Part shown: positions 12,293 to 24,579 of the stretch, in pieces
How positions within the stretch are numbered: position 1 is the stretch's first letter
How the letters are laid out: each line of letters opens with the position of its first letter
Assembly (NCBI GenBank): GCA_051453625.1
Contig: JBOZIK010000001.1
Span: 82,195,379 to 82,259,378 of the forward strand
Direction: 5' to 3'
DNA: 64,000 nucleotides
Source of the DNA: Welwitschia mirabilis
Lineage: Eukaryota > Gnetophyta > Gnetopsida > Welwitschiales
Translations under genes and position numbers: made by a program
The notes under the pieces: generated by a model
Databases searched by the model: none
The model's input: only the letters and a program-made list of their open reading frames with translations
Told to the model about the DNA's origin: nothing

Positions 12293-13769
12293 TTTTTTTA
12301 AGAAATAAGATGTTTAATTCTATTGAAATAAAATGTCATAATATTGAATTCTTAATGTGATTATCATACTTAAAAAGGGATATGTGCGTTTGTAAAAAAT
12401 AAAAATTATAGAAAGAAAAGATGGGAATTAAAGATTCTCTTGTATTTCCTTTTCTTAACATTTGTACTTAATAATTTTCTTACTGATCTTTTAATTTGTA
12501 TAAGTTTACGTCTTGGATATCTTACTTGCTTAACATTTTAATAAATTAAAAAAAATTAAATTTACAAAAATTTATATAAAGTGACCATTAACCTAGGTGT
12601 TTTATATTTGCATTCATAAAGATCTGTGATTGAAGTTTATTTTCCATTGCATTTTATATTTTTAAAACACATTTGCATCACTAATTTTACCTTTTTTCTA
12701 TGAGAAAACATATCTAAAAAGATAGTTGTGTCTATTGTGAAATAATCCTTTGATCCATCCTTGTTTCATAACCATTAAATTCAAGCCATTGATGAAATTA
12801 GGCAATTCCATGATTCTCATTCATTCTTATTTCTATAAAATGCTATAATTCCTCTTTGAAATTTATTATTCCTATAATCTTAACAATCCTTCTTTGTTAT
12901 CTTTTAGCCCTCCATAAAACTGCAAGCAATCTTTCTACAAATAACTAATATCACTACTTGCCTCCACTAGTGCTACTATGCTTTTACATTAAACAGTGTC
13001 CAAATTTTTTAGTATAAAATTTATTTTCATCTATTAATCCATTATGCTATATGTTAATTCTTTTGCATTCATTGTTAGTTCATCTTTCATAATCTTTCTC
13101 AACAATTTTATTTCTAATTCATATTTCAACCCTAACATTTAGTATTTTACTTTCTTTCTTCTCCTCTTTTAATGAAACATTTATTGAATAGGTGCCAAGA
13201 GAACATAAAACTTGGATTAATGAATTATAGGAGAAAATTAAAGAAGATTGCCAAATGACAAAACTCCATCTCACATAAACAATATGAAATTGACAAAAAT
13301 TAGAAAGAATACCTTCACATAGATGATCATTTAGGTAAAACTATAGTTTTTCTTATATGCATAACAGTTTAAATTTTACATTATAACATTTTTTTTAGTT
13401 TTTAGTTTTAATAAAATAACATATAATATAAATCCTCCTTTTTAAAGTATCAACGTGTTTTCAAAAATTGTATTAAATTTTTCTATATTCTAAACTTTGA
13501 TAATAAATTTTAATTTTTATTGAGGATATGACATCTATATTTTTCAAATGATTTTTCCAATTTTAATGTTATATTTTTGAATCAATTAATAAAAAATTTT
13601 AAAATAGATATCATTCTCATTATTTAGTATTTTTCTTTAGAATTTTCTCATAAATCATTCTTTATCACACTTTTTACTAATAATCTAGTGAAAGTGTGGT
13701 TATGAGATGTAATAACATGTAAAACTTGGAATTCAAACCAAGTATATTTAATGATTTTATCTTACGAAA
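12293..13769. other. Unassigned A+T-rich sequence
   Basis: No coding relic or repeat partner was seen. Very long A/T runs. Confidence 0.5.
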
Positions 13770-13925
13770 ATAAATTTAATTAGCTATTTTATCATAGAAT
13801 TGTATCTCTTAGTATTTTAAACATAATTAATGAAGTTATGCATTTCCCATGACAATTCTAGATAATTTATTATATCCTAAGTGACATATAAAAAGATGGA
13901 GATAATTTAGTAGAAAATGTTAATA
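13770..13925. repeat. Extra partial copy of the left end of repeat D
   Basis: Similar to 7215-7370 and to the adjacent 13990-14150. All three share TTATCATAGAATT / ATAAAATT, a TTATGCATTTCCCATGACA-like tract and AAATGACATATTAAAAAGTG-like sequence. It sits directly left of D copy 2 with about a 200-base offset, so it looks like a local tandem duplication of the repeat edge. Confidence 0.6.
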
Positions 13926-14631
13926 TTGCTATTAACATGAAAACATTGGCATTTTGATCAAGTTATCTAACCAATTTAGTTTAATAAAATACATTAAAAT
14001 AACTGATTTATCATAAAATTTTGGATTTTATTGCTTTTTGACATTATCTATGGACTTTTCATCTTTCCATGACATTTTCAAGATGTTTACTGAATTCTAA
14101 AGGACATGCTAAAAAGTGAATACCATTTAGCCTAAAATGTTGATGCTAATATCTAGGTGATTATTATTGCTAGCCTTTTTAAGAAAAACACTTCAATTAT
14201 TATGTTCTAAACTTGTCATAGAAAAATCAATTGAATGCAATTATGGACTTAATCTAATTTTACATCACAAATAACTAGCATCTTTAATAACACATGGAGG
14301 TAATAAGAATGACATGTAGTAGTGATGTATGATAGTACTAAGTGAACTAACATGGAAGATACATGATAATGTTAGTGGTTGGTAGAAGCAACAACATCCA
14401 AAAGTCAAGTATTAGACTCATCATAATGATTATCATCTAATGCAAGAAAATAAAGAATCCATCTAATGTTACATTACAAACTTTATAACCACTCATCTAG
14501 TGCTACAAGCCAAAGATTTTTTAACCACCTATAATCCCATGATTACTTATAAAAAGGCCTTTAACCCTCATTTATAAAGTCTTTTGTCAAGTAAAGTAAT
14601 AGAAATCCTTGAAGTATCATTGTTGATATGG

Positions 14632-14659
14632 NNNNNNNNNNNNNNNNNNNNNNNNNNNN
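14632..14659. other. Assembly gap, 28 N
   Basis: Unresolved bases inside repeat D copy 2. The odd length suggests an estimated gap. Confidence 0.99.
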
Positions 14660-16027
14660 CTTGTTTTTAAGATAGGTTAAGAAGTTTATACTAGCATATT
14701 CTTCTTCCATTGATGTAATTTATTCTTTGGATTTAATACAAAGTTATTCTATTTTGATTTTAAGCTGCAAACAACTTTTAACTTATAATACTTAAGCAAA
14801 AACTATATTATCAAGTTTTATTATTATTTAAGTAAATTCTATAGTTAATTGATTTATGTATCTTTTATTTGATGGATTTTGAATACTTTTAAGTCCTTAC
14901 TTTTTATACTTATGAAATGATTGTAAAGGACCAAGTGACTATTGAGTTCACCAATTTTGATATAGTGAATGAAATTATATCACTTTCACCTCAACCATCA
15001 CTATTTAATCGGTTAACTATGTTTTTGGAATTTGTAGGATATCTTTAGATTGAAGGATTTCTAGAGAAAACATTGAGTTAAACCTTAGATCTTATTCACT
15101 TTTCACCTCTCTAATCAAATTTTCAACAACTCTTTTCAACTCTTTATTTTTTATTTATTTGATTATAATTACAAGTTAAGAGAATTATATGTAATTTTTG
15201 ATAAGATGCCCTAATTATCTCTATGAGAGGATAATACTAGATCCTTACCTAGTTTATTTTAGTTTCATTATACCACACATGAATAGATCTTGGTGTCATT
15301 GCTAAGGATAATAACACATTAGCTTCTCAGGAGGAGTATAATTTTACTTTTTGGTAAGCTTTTAGATTAGTTTTGCTTTGTGTTTTTCTACTTATTAGTA
15401 CTAATGCTTTCTAGTAAAACACAAAGTAGTCCTTTCTCTTTTTTGTTATATATGTTTATTTCCTTTTTTTTTCCTTTCTAGTGGTGGATAATAATCCATT
15501 TATAATGATATACAAACTTGTTTAGTTTAATTTTTGATTAGTTTTTCTCCTCTAATAATATTTTGATATTAAATATTTTGTATTGTAGGTCTAATAAAGT
15601 TTTTATAGGTTGCAACCAAAACAAGGCAAAACCTAATGCATAACTTATTTTCTTTTGTACTTTCTTTTTGAATTTTTAATTTCTATTTACGTAGATTAGT
15701 TTTTACTTTAGTGAATTATATATTATTTCTATTATAAATTACTAAAAATGAAAAAAATTTAGGATATATTTTTCTTTAGAATCAATTTTGAGTATGCTCA
15801 TATTTTAGTTTTTGTTATGACTTTATATAACCCTATGAGCGTCTATGAATTTTTTGAGACCATAACTTCTAATTGTACTAGCACCATCATCTTTCCTTAT
15901 TATTGCTACTAGCCATTCTATGTAGAACATCCTCGAATGTTTCCCAAGATTTCTATGAACCTTTAAAACATTTTTGTATTTCAAAGGTCTATCTAAAACT
16001 TATTTGGATTAAGTGTAAAACTTACAT

Positions 16028-16127
16028 NNNNNNNNNNNNNNNNNNNNNNNNNNNNNNNNNNNNNNNNNNNNNNNNNNNNNNNNNNNNNNNNNNNNNNNNN
16101 NNNNNNNNNNNNNNNNNNNNNNNNNNN
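16028..16127. other. Assembly gap, 100 N
   Basis: Exactly 100 N, which is the usual placeholder for an unknown length. It interrupts repeat D copy 2; in copy 1 the corresponding stretch is about 8840-8950. Confidence 0.99.
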
Positions 16128-18187
16128 CTCAGATTTGTAATGAATTAGATTAACTAACTATAAATTCCTTTAATCAAAATATGAAATCCAACATTAGAGG
16201 TAACGAATCATAGGAAATATCACATAAAAACCAATTCCAAGAGAAATCCCAATGAGAATTAGCCTTAATATTCCAAAAAAACCCAAATGTTAAAACTAAT
16301 TTTTAACATCTTAAAAATAATATTACTTGGTATAATCAAGAATTATTAGATGAGATTTATGATTACTATATTAATCAATGAGTAGCTTTGAATACTAGCC
16401 AAAACTCATTACAAAATTAAATCAACAATCCCACTATGCAAACCCTTTGTGACTGCTTATAATCTTAATGCTTGAGAAATCCTCTATGCATAGTGAATCT
16501 ACTTATATCTTAAAAGTTAAAATTCAAATGATTTATCATCTAGTTCTTACCTCACTTTTATGGCTTAGAATAAAAAGTTCCTTACTTATACCTCTAGGAA
16601 TTTGAGTGTGTGTTATTAACTCTACTCTAATATCCTAACACTTATGACACCATTGTGTCTACTCTTTTCTCATTCTTCCTAAAGGAAAAGACTAAATCAT
16701 GGCTTTAAATTCTTAAATCATTATCCATTAGATCTTATCTAATTTAAAGAAATCATTTATCTCAAAATTCTTCCTTAATCATAAGACAAATTATTTAAGA
16801 CTAGAGATAATGAATTATTAACAGAAGATCTATGTGACCTTCTCTTAATCCTTAGAGAGATTTAAGAATTTTCTTTAAAAATTTTCATAACATGTATTTT
16901 ATCTAAAGAGAAAAATTAGCTTCTTTATGATGAGTTATCTACAAATAATAGATAGTTAGTTAAGATGATATACATGAGTAGTTTCCTTAGTCTTCATCTC
17001 AACGAAGTATGGGACTACCTCAAAACTATAGTATAAACTCTAGGAATTGAAACAATTCAAGTGAATATTCTATATTCTATCATCCTATTAAATATATAAA
17101 TGTACTTAAAGTACCTAATAATTTTAAGGTCAACAATAGAATAAATGTTTAACAACCAAGATAAAATCATTGTCTACCTTACCTACATCTATACCTATTA
17201 GAACTAAATCTCTAATTTTCCACATAGAATTGCATAAATAGTTGATTGTCCTTTCGTCTCCATGTTTCAAAACATAATAAACAAATAAGTTAATGTAGTG
17301 TAATACTAGTGAAAAAATAAAAAAAATAACCCTCTGTTTCAATGCCAAAGGAATCATCCCAACTTTTCCTAGAAATAAGATAATAGTTAGAATCACAACA
17401 ATTAACTAATAAATTCATTATATTCTTCATTATTCATTTCTTTCTATCAAATCATGAAAAATCTTCTTCATCTAACTCATTGAAGAAATAATTGAGAAAA
17501 TTCATGAATACCTAAGCCTAGAATAACTATGATCAAGTCTAAACTAACTATAATCATGAAAGAACTCTGAAGAAACATTCCTTCATCTTAATAAAACTTA
17601 AACAAATACTTAAAACTGAACTAAAATTTTTTATGAACTTTCTCTTCTCTAAATAAAAAATAACCTAGAAAACTTCCCATGTGCTCACATTCAAACCCAA
17701 AAGAAGTTAGACTCATAAAAGGATTAGAGGTTGTCACATCAAAAAAACTAAGACCCTTCATCTCAGAAGTGGAAAAGTATTAAAAAATCAATCCAAATAA
17801 AACAAAACCAAGAAAAAACCAATCTCTGTAGGAAACAAGAAAAAATATGAAATAATAGATGAATCTTTTCCAATCTATAAAGAGCCTCTACATTTTATTT
17901 AACATCTTAGAAAGAATAAAATATTTAAAAAACAATTATATGCTTTAGAAATATTGAAATAAGATAAGATAAATATCCCACTTTTTAAAGCCATTAAGCA
18001 AGTTCCTTCTTATGCAACGTTTCTTAAGGATATGTGCATGGTAAAAACGTGCATGAATGTAAAAAGTAAATACTTTTTAGCATATCAAATGAATTTGATT
18101 CTTCCAATCTAATTTCTATTCAAACACAAATATATTGTCTGCCCTATGAGTGCTATTACCATTAGAAATAAATAAATTAATCAAATC

Positions 18188-18760
18188 CTATTAGATTTAA
18201 GAGCTATTGTAAACTTTATTTTCTACAAAACATATAAATAATTAGGCTTGGAAGGACTCTAAAATATAAAACTCTAACTTCAACTCATAGATAATTCTAT
18301 AATAACCTAGATTTGGAGTTATTGAATATGTCATTCTTAGGCAAAATAGATATTACCTTTTAATGTATTTTGTAGTTTTAAATATGGATAATATTAAAAA
18401 TTAATTAGTACTCATCATCTTGGGAAGATCTTTCCTAGCAACTTCGCATATGTTAATTAACTATAAGAACGGTTTAATAAAAATATCTTTTGATAACATG
18501 ACATTAAAATTAAATGTTTTTGATGCCATGAAATTATCTTCTAATAATGAGAGAATAGAACATATGGATAAAATAGAAAGCCTTCTTGAAGACAAAGAAT
18601 CTTTGGCTTACTTTTATAAAAAGTATGCCTTATATCCTCAAGAATAAGAATCCTATACCATCACTTAGAATGAATCCCTCATTGAACTTAAACCTTTTCC
18701 CAATAACCTTTTATCATATCTCATATTTTCTAAACATTACTTAAAGTTTCGGTTAAATGA
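18188..18760 (+). pseudogene. pol: Ty3/gypsy aspartic protease and start of reverse transcriptase, decayed
   Basis: The protease would cut the gag-pol polyprotein. The catalytic block reads LLDLRAIVN at 18188-18214, against the plant-gypsy consensus DLGASVN. The catalytic Asp is kept and Gly has become Arg, a G-to-A change. Next come YKxLGLEGL and QLIDNSIIT, then after a frame shift GVIEYVIL and MYFVVLNMD. An open frame from about 18420 reads LVLIILGRSFLATSHMLIN and KLNVFD, matching PIILGRPFLATSxALIN...LNIF. After its stop at 18647, ELKPFPNNLLSYLIF (about 18683-18730) matches the ELKPLP.HL.Y.FLG start of the RT domain. Similarity then ends where repeat B begins, so RT was probably interrupted by that insertion. 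Confidence 0.85.
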
Positions 18761-19397
18761 ATAATTATTTTTATTTAAATTACTTATTAAATAAGATATA
18801 ATTTTTAAAGTAACCTTGGTTTGTAATCTTTATAATTTATCATGAGAATGATAAAAATTATTTTAAAAAGTTTCTATTAGAAAATCTATCAAAACATTTA
18901 CAATTAGACAATTCCATTATGTCATTGATAGATTTGGTATATTTTAAAATAAATAAGTATTTGAACAAGTACATGCACCTTACCTAGAACTAAGAATGAT
19001 AAATGAGTAGAATTACTCTACCATAACTTTTATGTTTTTGATATGTGTACGGGAACTTTATTCATAGCATACTCATTACTTTATTCATTGGAATTGAAGA
19101 GTTTATCTCATTGTTTCACATGCTAATTTTGAAATTTGTGTATTTATTCTTTTAGTGCATGACTTAGATGAATTAAATTACTTATGAGCCTATGAAGGAT
19201 TAAAAAAACTAGCATGAGAAAATGATGTATGTAATTAAAATTTTTAATTGAAGCAAGATAATTACTCACCCTAGTTAGATGCATGAGTCATAATTATGAT
19301 CTCTTTTTCTACTTCAATGTCACTTATTACTCATCCCACTTATCAATGTTAAATTATGTGATCTTGTAATCTTGAGCTATGTGCCTTTGTTTATCTT

Positions 19398-19406
19398 TAT
19401 ATAAAG
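19398..19406 (+). promoter_or_regulatory. TATA-like box in repeat B copy 1
   Basis: TATATAAAG, followed by a long C/T-rich stretch. Copy 2 has CTATATATAGAG at the same relative place (25110-25121). A promoter role is inferred from position and conservation only. Confidence 0.4.
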
Positions 19407-19461
19407 ATACTTTTCTTTCTAGTAAGAGAAGATACATTTCTTTTGTTTTATACAAGTATAT

Positions 19462-19545
19462 TTCTTCTTTCCTCTCTTTATCCCTCTCTATTCCTCCTCC
19501 GCCCTCCCCACTCCCTTCTTTGTCTTTCTCTTTATTTCAATATCT
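19462..19545 (+). repeat. C/T-rich low-complexity tract
   Basis: Almost pure pyrimidine on the plus strand, including CCTCCTCCGCCCTCCCCACT. It lies 60-150 bases after the TATA-like box of repeat B, where a 5' leader would lie. Copy 2 has a shorter, more T-rich version near 25160-25210. Confidence 0.7.
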
Positions 19546-22013
19546 TACTTATGGAGCTTGGATCTTAGAGCTAAGGGACTCTTGAGATCGGATCTTATTA
19601 TCTTCAACTATCAAGGCCTTACTAGTCTTTCCAAGTAAGCTACTTACTCTTATTGTTTATATGATCTTCCTTTTCTATTAGAATAATGTGATATTTCATT
19701 ATGGAATTATTTATGACTTTTATGTAATTATATTATAAAATATTTTCCCCTTCTATTGACATCTACAAAGACATTATAGTAAGATATGAGGGGGTCTCTT
19801 GTGCTTGGTGATGGTAGATTACTAATGGATGATTATGGTCAAGTAACTAGGAGATTTACTACAAGAGGAGAAAAAAAATGAGCAAATAAATTTAGGTGTC
19901 CATGTTTATTTTAGTATCATATTTATTTTTATCCATTATGCATTAGGACCATCTTATTAGGGTAAAGTCTAATCCTCAAAATTCTCTTTAGGCTAGTACT
20001 CTTCCATGGAAAATCCTAATGCTTATAGTAAATTTTTTTTGAATTTATTTAATTTTTCTTTCCATAAGGATTCTTTTCTTTTTACAATTGATTTATCTTT
20101 CTGTAAATAATTAATTAGTATGATCCATTATTTTGATATAACTTATGACAAAAATTAAATTTCTAGGATAGAGGCATAGAATTAAAAAACACCATATCTT
20201 GTTAATTAGTAGGTATAAATTAGTAAAATATTTTTTATAAGTCTAGGACTATGTTATAGACATGAAAATGTAAAAATAGTACTCTTTCTAATGAGTAATT
20301 ATTTTTTAAAAAATTATGTATTAAAATACATTAAAAAATAAATGTAGAAAACAATAAGCAAGTAATTTACTTTTCTATAACTATTTATAAGATATTTGTA
20401 AACTTCAGTATCTTATGTTATAGAAAATTGAACAAGAATTTCAAAACATCTTAAACCATTTAAAAACTCAAAGTATCTTGAAAGTTATGATCATTTTAGT
20501 ATAGTATAGTAGGACTGTAATTTTAGAAAATTTAACAGTTTTTAGTCTTAAATGATAAAGTTTGAAATAATACTTTTATAATTCCAAGATAGTTGAAGTT
20601 ATATTTTGAGGAACCTATTATGTGTTTAGGTTATGAAAAATACTATAATTTAATTTTTCCTTATAATTAATTAATTATTCATTTTTAACTATGATGTCTC
20701 CCTAAAGCCCAAAAATGTTATAGTTAATATTTAAAATTATAAAAAAATTATAACACAAAATTTTATAAAGAAATAGATTATATAAAATATGTTCCTATTA
20801 GTAGATTTCAGATAAATTAACTATAAGTGTATTTAATTGTAGAAAAAACTCTTTTACCCTTTTTCCTTAGCTTACTTTAAATATGCCAGCTTATAAGAAT
20901 TTTTAGCTTAGTAGTTAAGTGACATAAGTAGTCTCTAGCTTATGGCTTATTTTTATTAACTTATAATACAGCCGTATGAAATCTTAAATAAATAGTTATA
21001 TCTTAACAATTATGCTTAAGTAGTTCTTTTATTTACATTTTTTTGTAATAATTCATGGAGATTGTCATATGAGCATAGAAGAGTGTTTTTAAGATTGGCA
21101 TAGTTTCAAGTATGTTTTAGTTTTTTTAAGTTCATTAATTTATCTTTTTATTATTATTAAAAGAAAAAGAAAAAAATATTTTCTTTATTTAGATAGAAAG
21201 AAAAGAAAAGATTATTTCCTTTATCTAGATTTTTATTATTATAATCTTGGAAAAAAGAACTATTCTTTTATGCTTGCTTTCTCTTTATGGTTGTTTCTAT
21301 AAAATGAACTGAATGATTATTTGAATTATTATAACTAGCTAAATGATTCATTAAATATTCACATTAGTTAAAATTGTTTGCATGCATTTGTATGGTGTAT
21401 TTATCCAATAGGACTAAATCCAGATGATTATAATAATCTTCATCCCCACGCTTGGAGTTCATCATCAAGGTGGGTTGCATCGCTTCTTTTTTAATAACAC
21501 CCTTCTGGAAGTGGATTTGATTAATACTCTCTGGTCCTACCCATGTATAAACTTACTCTGATTTAATATCTTGATCTCTTAGCATCGATGGATTAGTTGC
21601 ACCATATGGAAAAGCTTCAAGGAAGTGGGGGTCATTTGTAAACATGCATCTAGCTCACATACTACTTGCCACTTATATTGGGGTTATATCAATGTGAAGT
21701 GAAAGCCTATCGGGTTAAGAACAACCATGTTTATATAGCTTAAAACCTGAGGTAGAACCAACTTACATTTAGAGGGTGATTGGATATCGAGTTGGAATGC
21801 CATTAATTGGAGTTACAACCTGCTATTAAACTGGTTAGGCATTATCCTTAAAATTCATCCATGTATATTGACAACAAGTTTACATCTTCTCAACTATTCA
21901 TAAGATATCTTTATGTGACAAAAAACTAGGAAGAAATGGAGGGAACGAACGTATGACATTGCTATTATTTATAAACCAAAATAACTTAGAAATTAATTAT
22001 ATGTAAATATATG

Positions 22014-22113
22014 NNNNNNNNNNNNNNNNNNNNNNNNNNNNNNNNNNNNNNNNNNNNNNNNNNNNNNNNNNNNNNNNNNNNNNNNNNNNNNNNNNNNNNN
22101 NNNNNNNNNNNNN
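22014..22113. other. Assembly gap, 100 N
   Basis: Placeholder gap between repeat B copy 1 and the partial copy B3. The flanks belong to different parts of the same repeat, so the join may be artificial. Confidence 0.99.
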
Positions 22114-22790
22114 ATATTTAATTTTTACATAATTAATCAATTATTAATTTTTAACTACAATGTTTCTCTAGAGCTCAAAAGTGTTATGATTTATGTTTAA
22201 AATTTTAGAAAAATTATTATATAAAATTTTATAGGTAAATTGTGTACATGAAATATGTTTATATTAGTAGATTTAAGTTAAATTACTTGTATATGATATT
22301 TAATTGTATAAAGGCTCTTTTATCCTTTTGCTTTAGCTTACTTTAAATGTGCATGCTTATAAGATTTTTTACCTTAGTAATTTAAGTGACATAAGTAGTA
22401 TCTAGCTTATTACTTATTTTTATTAACTTATACTATAGCCATATAAGTATTAGATAAATACTTATATCTTAACAATTATTCTTGAGCTATACTTTCTTTT
22501 GCTTACCTTTTTTATACTAATCCATGGAGATTTTGATATGAGCATGGAAGAATGTTTCTAGGATTGGCATAGCTCTAGGTATGTTTTAGTTTCTTTAAGT
22601 ATAATATTTTATATTTTTATTATTATTATAAAAAGAAAAAATATTTCCTTTATTTATATAAAAATAAAAGAGAAGAATATTTCCTAAATCTAGATTTTTA
22701 TTATTATAATTTCGAAAAAGAAATGTTCTTAAATGTTTTCTTTATTTTTATGATTATTTCTATAAAATCAACTAAATGATGATTTACTAT
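22114..22790 (+). repeat. Repeat B, partial copy 3
   Basis: Similar to 20645-21320 and 26790-27450 (for example TTTTTAACTACAATGTTTCTC here and TTTTTAACTATGATGTCTCCC at 20683). It is cut on the left by the gap and on the right by a family-A LTR fragment at about 22800. Confidence 0.65.
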
Positions 22791-22799
22791 TTTTAAGTT

Positions 22800-23551
22800 T
22801 TTATTGTTAATAAATAATGCCTACACCCTCTACTCTAATCATATTCTTGGGCATTAGATATTCTCATGATGGAAGATCAAAAGGTACAAGGTCCATCTAC
22901 TAGTTACAAAGAGGAATCTTCCTTGTTATTAGGCTATGTCTCCTTTATTAAGGTTTTTCTACTTTATAATAGAATGTTGGTTCACCTTTAATGAAAATCC
23001 TTTTTTGGTTTTTATTCATGTGAATGACCCTTATGGTTTATGTTGGTTATGATTTCATGATAGTTTCATAATTAACATAGGTTATTAAGGACAATCTTTA
23101 TTAAGGTTGAAATCATTAGTTTAGGATCTTGCATTGTATTTTATATTTTCTAGTTTAATCAATGCATGTTTTTCATATTTTGTTCAATGTCCTTAATAGC
23201 TTTGGTTAGTTAGGGTTTATAAAAGTTTTCTTAATTAATCTAGGTTATACAAGGCCAATCCTAATAATAGAGATTTGGTAGTAGAATAGATGTTATATTT
23301 AGATTAGTTTACATTTCACTACATTATGTGTTTATTTTATTAAATTACACTTTTTATTTTGCTAATCCTAAAGGAAAAACATAAAAATACACCACATGGA
23401 ATTTAATTTGTATATTCGAGCCTAGTGCCTTTGATAGATTAAAACATTTGGGTTTACTCTTATCTCTACTAGTTTGCATATTTTACAATATATTTTTGAT
23501 TTATAGGGTTTGATAAATCATATAACATTTGCGTAAATATGCATCACAACA
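22800..23551 (+). repeat. Truncated family-A LTR (right two thirds)
   Basis: Matches 37690-37811 plus 45499-46107 and 31640-32354: TTCTCATGATGGAAGATCAAAAGG, then ATGGTTTATGTTGGTTATGATTTCATGA, ending GCATCACAACA at 23551 like CACCACAACA at 32354. The first ~500 bases of the LTR, including the TATA box, are missing. What follows (ATAGGTACAACGG) does not look like a tRNA-Asp primer site, so it is probably a broken 3' or solo LTR fragment. Confidence 0.7.
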
Positions 23552-24579
23552 TAGGTACAACGGAAAAGTAATTCCTTCATAGGGACATAGCCTTAAGTAA
23601 AATTAATCACAAATATTTTATCAAAAAATAATTATTACTTTAGTAAAAAGTAATATTAGTATTAGAAATACTAGAAATAGGAATTTTCACTAAACTAAGT
23701 AGGACTCGCTCAAAAGAAAATGAAATATTTTTAGTCAAATCTATATAAGTAATCAACCTCACAAACCTAATTTCTAGAAAATTCCTTGAAACATTAATAT
23801 GAGAGCTAGTATATTAATTGATATTAATACTTCCACTATAAAATAAAATTATAAAGTATTAGAATATCGATTATCTAATAGAGACCCTTTCAAACAATAA
23901 CTATAAGATCCTCAAGAATTAAAACACATTCCTCAATCAATAAGATGACTTTAAAGAGTAGTAGATAATAAAAGAATTTAATTTTAGATCTCAATCTTAG
24001 AAGGCGAAGCTGTATTGTTTAACTATAAAGATGTTTAAAGTAATGTGAGACTAATAAAATATTAATTTACAAAATAGAGATATCCATTAAGTAAAGGTAA
24101 AGCATAATAATTATAGTATGGATAAAGCTACTTGGAAGCTAGAGGAAGCAATTAAAACTCAATACCCAAATCTTCTATGAATATTATAATATAGAATTAT
24201 AAGTTTTTAGACTCTTTATATGTCTTGATTTTCATGAGTAATCTACTTAGTTGGAAAGATGTCATACCTCACATTTTATAAATCTTAATTACTTAGATAT
24301 TAGACACCTTATTATTTTAATTAGATAAAAATAATAATAACTATGTTTTAAACTTTTTAATAAAAAGCTAAACTTATAGTTTTAAAAATTTAAATATTAA
24401 AAATAAATAACCCGATTATGTAAGGAATTAAAATCATATGGTAAAATTAATAAATTCAAAATTGTAAAAGGATATACTAATATGTTTTATATCTTATTTA
24501 CTCATTTGAATCCTTAGTACATGTGATGTGCATACTTTATTATGAATAGACATCTTTCTCTTTGTGTTGTGTAATTGAT
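23552..24579. other. Unassigned A+T-rich sequence
   Basis: No coding relic was recognised. The tract TGTCATACCTCACATTTTATAA at 24261 resembles the TGTCA- start of some plant gypsy LTRs and might be the true left end of repeat B copy 2, but copy 1 does not share it. Confidence 0.4.

Larger units (their letters stand above)
13990..18082 (-). repeat. Long repeat D, copy 2
   Basis: Direct partner of 7215-10864, interrupted by gaps at 14632-14659 and 16028-16127. The minus-strand start TGCTAAAAAGTA at 18082 corresponds to TGTTAAACTATA at 10864. With copy 1 it forms a repeat-spacer-repeat arrangement with an offset near 7 kb. It directly abuts the gypsy protease relic on its right, suggesting insertion next to or into that element. 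Confidence 0.65.
18935..22013 (+). repeat. Long repeat B, copy 1
   Basis: Colinear with 24580-28180, starting at AAATAAGTATTTGAACAAGTACATGCAC and ending in AAACCAAAATAACTTAGAAA before a 100-N gap. It contains a TATA-like box, a pyrimidine-rich tract and a slightly G+C-richer right end (21440-21850). The direction is inferred from the TATA-like box. It is most simply a long LTR (over 3 kb) or LTR-like unit inserted in the gypsy relic on its left. No PBS or polypurine tract was identified, so the class is unproven. Confidence 0.6.

Noticed and set aside
15903-16148. Apparent 81-codon open frame, plus strand
   Set aside because: It is open only because it crosses 100 N; the real bases on either side give no domain.
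19379-19585. Open frame with Ser/Leu/Pro-rich product, plus strand
   Set aside because: It is produced by the C/T-rich low-complexity tract of repeat B.
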